Of a DNA stretch of 53,228 bases, positions 52,602-53,228 are shown piece by piece. Source of the DNA: an uncultured Armatimonadota bacterium (GTDB lineage: Bacteria > Armatimonadota > Fimbriimonadia > Fimbriimonadales > Fimbriimonadaceae); the NCBI GenBank assembly GCA_903904815.1, contig CAIVDU010000031.1:196266-249493 (forward strand), in the 5' to 3' direction. Under the pieces are notes generated by a model that made no database searches, was not told the origin of the DNA, and was given only the letters and a program-made list of their open reading frames with translations. The stretch's first letter is position 1, and each line of letters starts with the position of its first letter. The translations under genes and the position numbers were made by a program.

Positions 52602-52891
52602 CGGACGGCGCGAGAGGGGAGTGATCTGCGTTTGAACCACTTCGACCTGCTCACCCGGATTGCCTCCCAGAACGTAAACGTTCTTACCAGAGGTCCAGCA
52701 GGAGTCGGGAATCTGCCCGGACGTCAGTCGAAGATGCACAGGAATGTCCATGACACCGCGCGGCGTCGGATCTGCCTCAAACGGCCTGGGCGCTGGGCTT
52801 TCTTACGGAGTTTTCGTTTCCTTAACCACCGCGCAACAAACCGGCGCTAAAAGAAACATTTGAAGAAACAGACGAATATTCGTCACGGGGC

Positions 52892-52922
52892 TTGCATTGC
52901 GCCGCGAAAGCAATGGTATTAT
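52892..52922 (+). promoter_or_regulatory. Candidate rRNA promoter
   Basis: TTGCAT (52892-52897) and TATTAT (52917-52922) with a 19-bp spacer. The spacer is longer than ideal, but the pair is the best in the region. Preceded by an AT-rich stretch (AAGAAACATTTGAAGAAAC) that may act as an UP element. It lies about 210 bp before the 23S 5' end. Confidence 0.5.
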
Positions 52923-53022
52923 CTTCTCCCGTCAGCCGGTTAAGACGAGAAAGCGAAAAAAGAAAATTCGAGCTTTCGAGTTAAGACGGTAGACGAAATA
53001 AAAAGGATTCGCAAGGATTCTT

Positions 53023-53034
53023 AGCACTTTGAAA
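53023..53034 (+). promoter_or_regulatory. boxA-like antitermination element
   Basis: AGCACTTTGAAA differs at two positions from the Bacillus-type rRNA boxA TGTTCTTTGAAA. Located in the transcribed leader about 100 nt before the 23S gene, as expected for a NusB/NusE binding site. Confidence 0.5.
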
Positions 53035-53130
53035 GTCGCATAGTGGTTTGAGTAGAAGCACATCGAGCGATCTCGATTGAGTCTGGCTTTGTCAGATTCG
53101 GTTGTTGTATCGAGCGGAAAGAGAGAGTTC

Positions 53131-53228
53131 ATTAAGAGTTTATGAGCTATTGAGGGTGCACGACGAATGCCTAGGGACAGAGTGCCGAAGAAGGGCGCGA
53201 AAGCAGCGAAATTCCTGGGGGAGCAGCA
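53131..53228 (+). rRNA. rrl: 23S ribosomal RNA, 5' end (partial)
   Basis: The sequence from ATTAAGAG through GGGTGCACGACGAATGCC aligns with the conserved 23S opening (GGTTAAG ... CACGGTGGATGCC). It continues CTAGGGACAGAGTGCCGAAG AAGGGCGCG (written in two parts), the counterpart of TGGCA..GAGCCGATGAAGGACG. Only about 100 nt lie in the window. The exact 5' end is uncertain by several bases. Confidence 0.9.

Larger units (their letters stand above)
52602..53130. promoter_or_regulatory. 23S rRNA upstream region without 16S or tRNA
   Basis: 529 bp between the unknown gene and the 23S gene. There is no 16S 3' end, no anti-Shine-Dalgarno CCTCCTTT, and no tRNA-Ile or tRNA-Ala. It holds a promoter (52892-52922) and a boxA-like element (53023-53034), so this rRNA gene appears to be transcribed on its own. 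Small ORFs here lack protein character. Confidence 0.7.

Noticed and set aside
52632-52850. 72-codon plus-strand frame upstream of 23S rRNA
   Set aside because: No ribosome site, no protein character, and it lies in the rRNA control region.

Overview
The window reads as a chromosomal segment of a high-GC, diderm, secretion-rich bacterium. The best guess is Armatimonadota, class Fimbriimonadia (Fimbriimonas-like). The pointers are a prepilin-like protein with the [20 protein letters not shown]-terminus and an H-X9-DG motif, many small secreted proteins and lipoproteins, weak or missing Shine-Dalgarno sites at many starts, Planctomycete/Armatimonad-style carboxypeptidase-regulatory (CnaB-like) repeat proteins, and a 23S rRNA gene with no 16S gene in front of it. 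The taxonomic call is inference; no marker gene was searched.

Left part (1-8.0 kb): a glycan-utilisation locus. A minus-strand operon encodes a sugar-binding lipoprotein, an ABC permease and a GH35 beta-galactosidase that runs off the left edge and begins at a GTG overlapping the permease stop. A divergent plus-strand operon encodes a GH20 beta-hexosaminidase and a second GH35 beta-galactosidase. A GntR-LacI chimeric repressor lies beyond. A strong 9+9 inverted repeat sits in the divergent control region.

8.3-21 kb: a TPR-sulfotransferase with a small lipoprotein and a secreted unknown, a prepilin-like protein, a FecR/WG-rich protein with a long Gln/Arg/Pro tail, an M1 aminopeptidase split by an in-frame TAA, a protein made of three ClpC-type N domains without any ATPase, and a large Ig-like/beta-propeller lipoprotein. 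21.3-24.9 kb holds a run of small plus-strand lipoproteins and membrane proteins of unknown function.

25.0-31.1 kb: a BlaI-type repressor with a CnaB-like membrane protein, then a seven-gene, mostly overlapping minus-strand chemotaxis operon (cheC-cheD-HDOD-cheB-cheR-cheY-cheX) with no cheA, cheW or receptor. A tRNA-Ser(GCT) follows, then a lytic transglycosylase, an M48 protease, intergenic palindromic and tandem repeats, an outer-membrane protein, an AraC-GH31 pair, VOC and HEAT-repeat proteins, two secreted unknowns, an MFS transporter and pyrD.

43.4-47.6 kb: an M56 (BlaR1-type) membrane protease fused to CnaB-like repeats, followed by another CnaB-like membrane protein. Its promoter carries the same unusual palindrome (TTATACGAA-4-TTCGTATAA, with the right arm forming the -10 TATAAT) as the BlaI gene 17 kb away. 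I therefore propose a split BlaI/M56 signalling system that senses something other than a beta-lactam, and I regard this as the most interesting content. The right end has a SCO1-type protein, a SWIM-SNF2 helicase, an unknown protein and the 5' end of an apparently unlinked 23S rRNA gene with its own promoter and a boxA-like leader.
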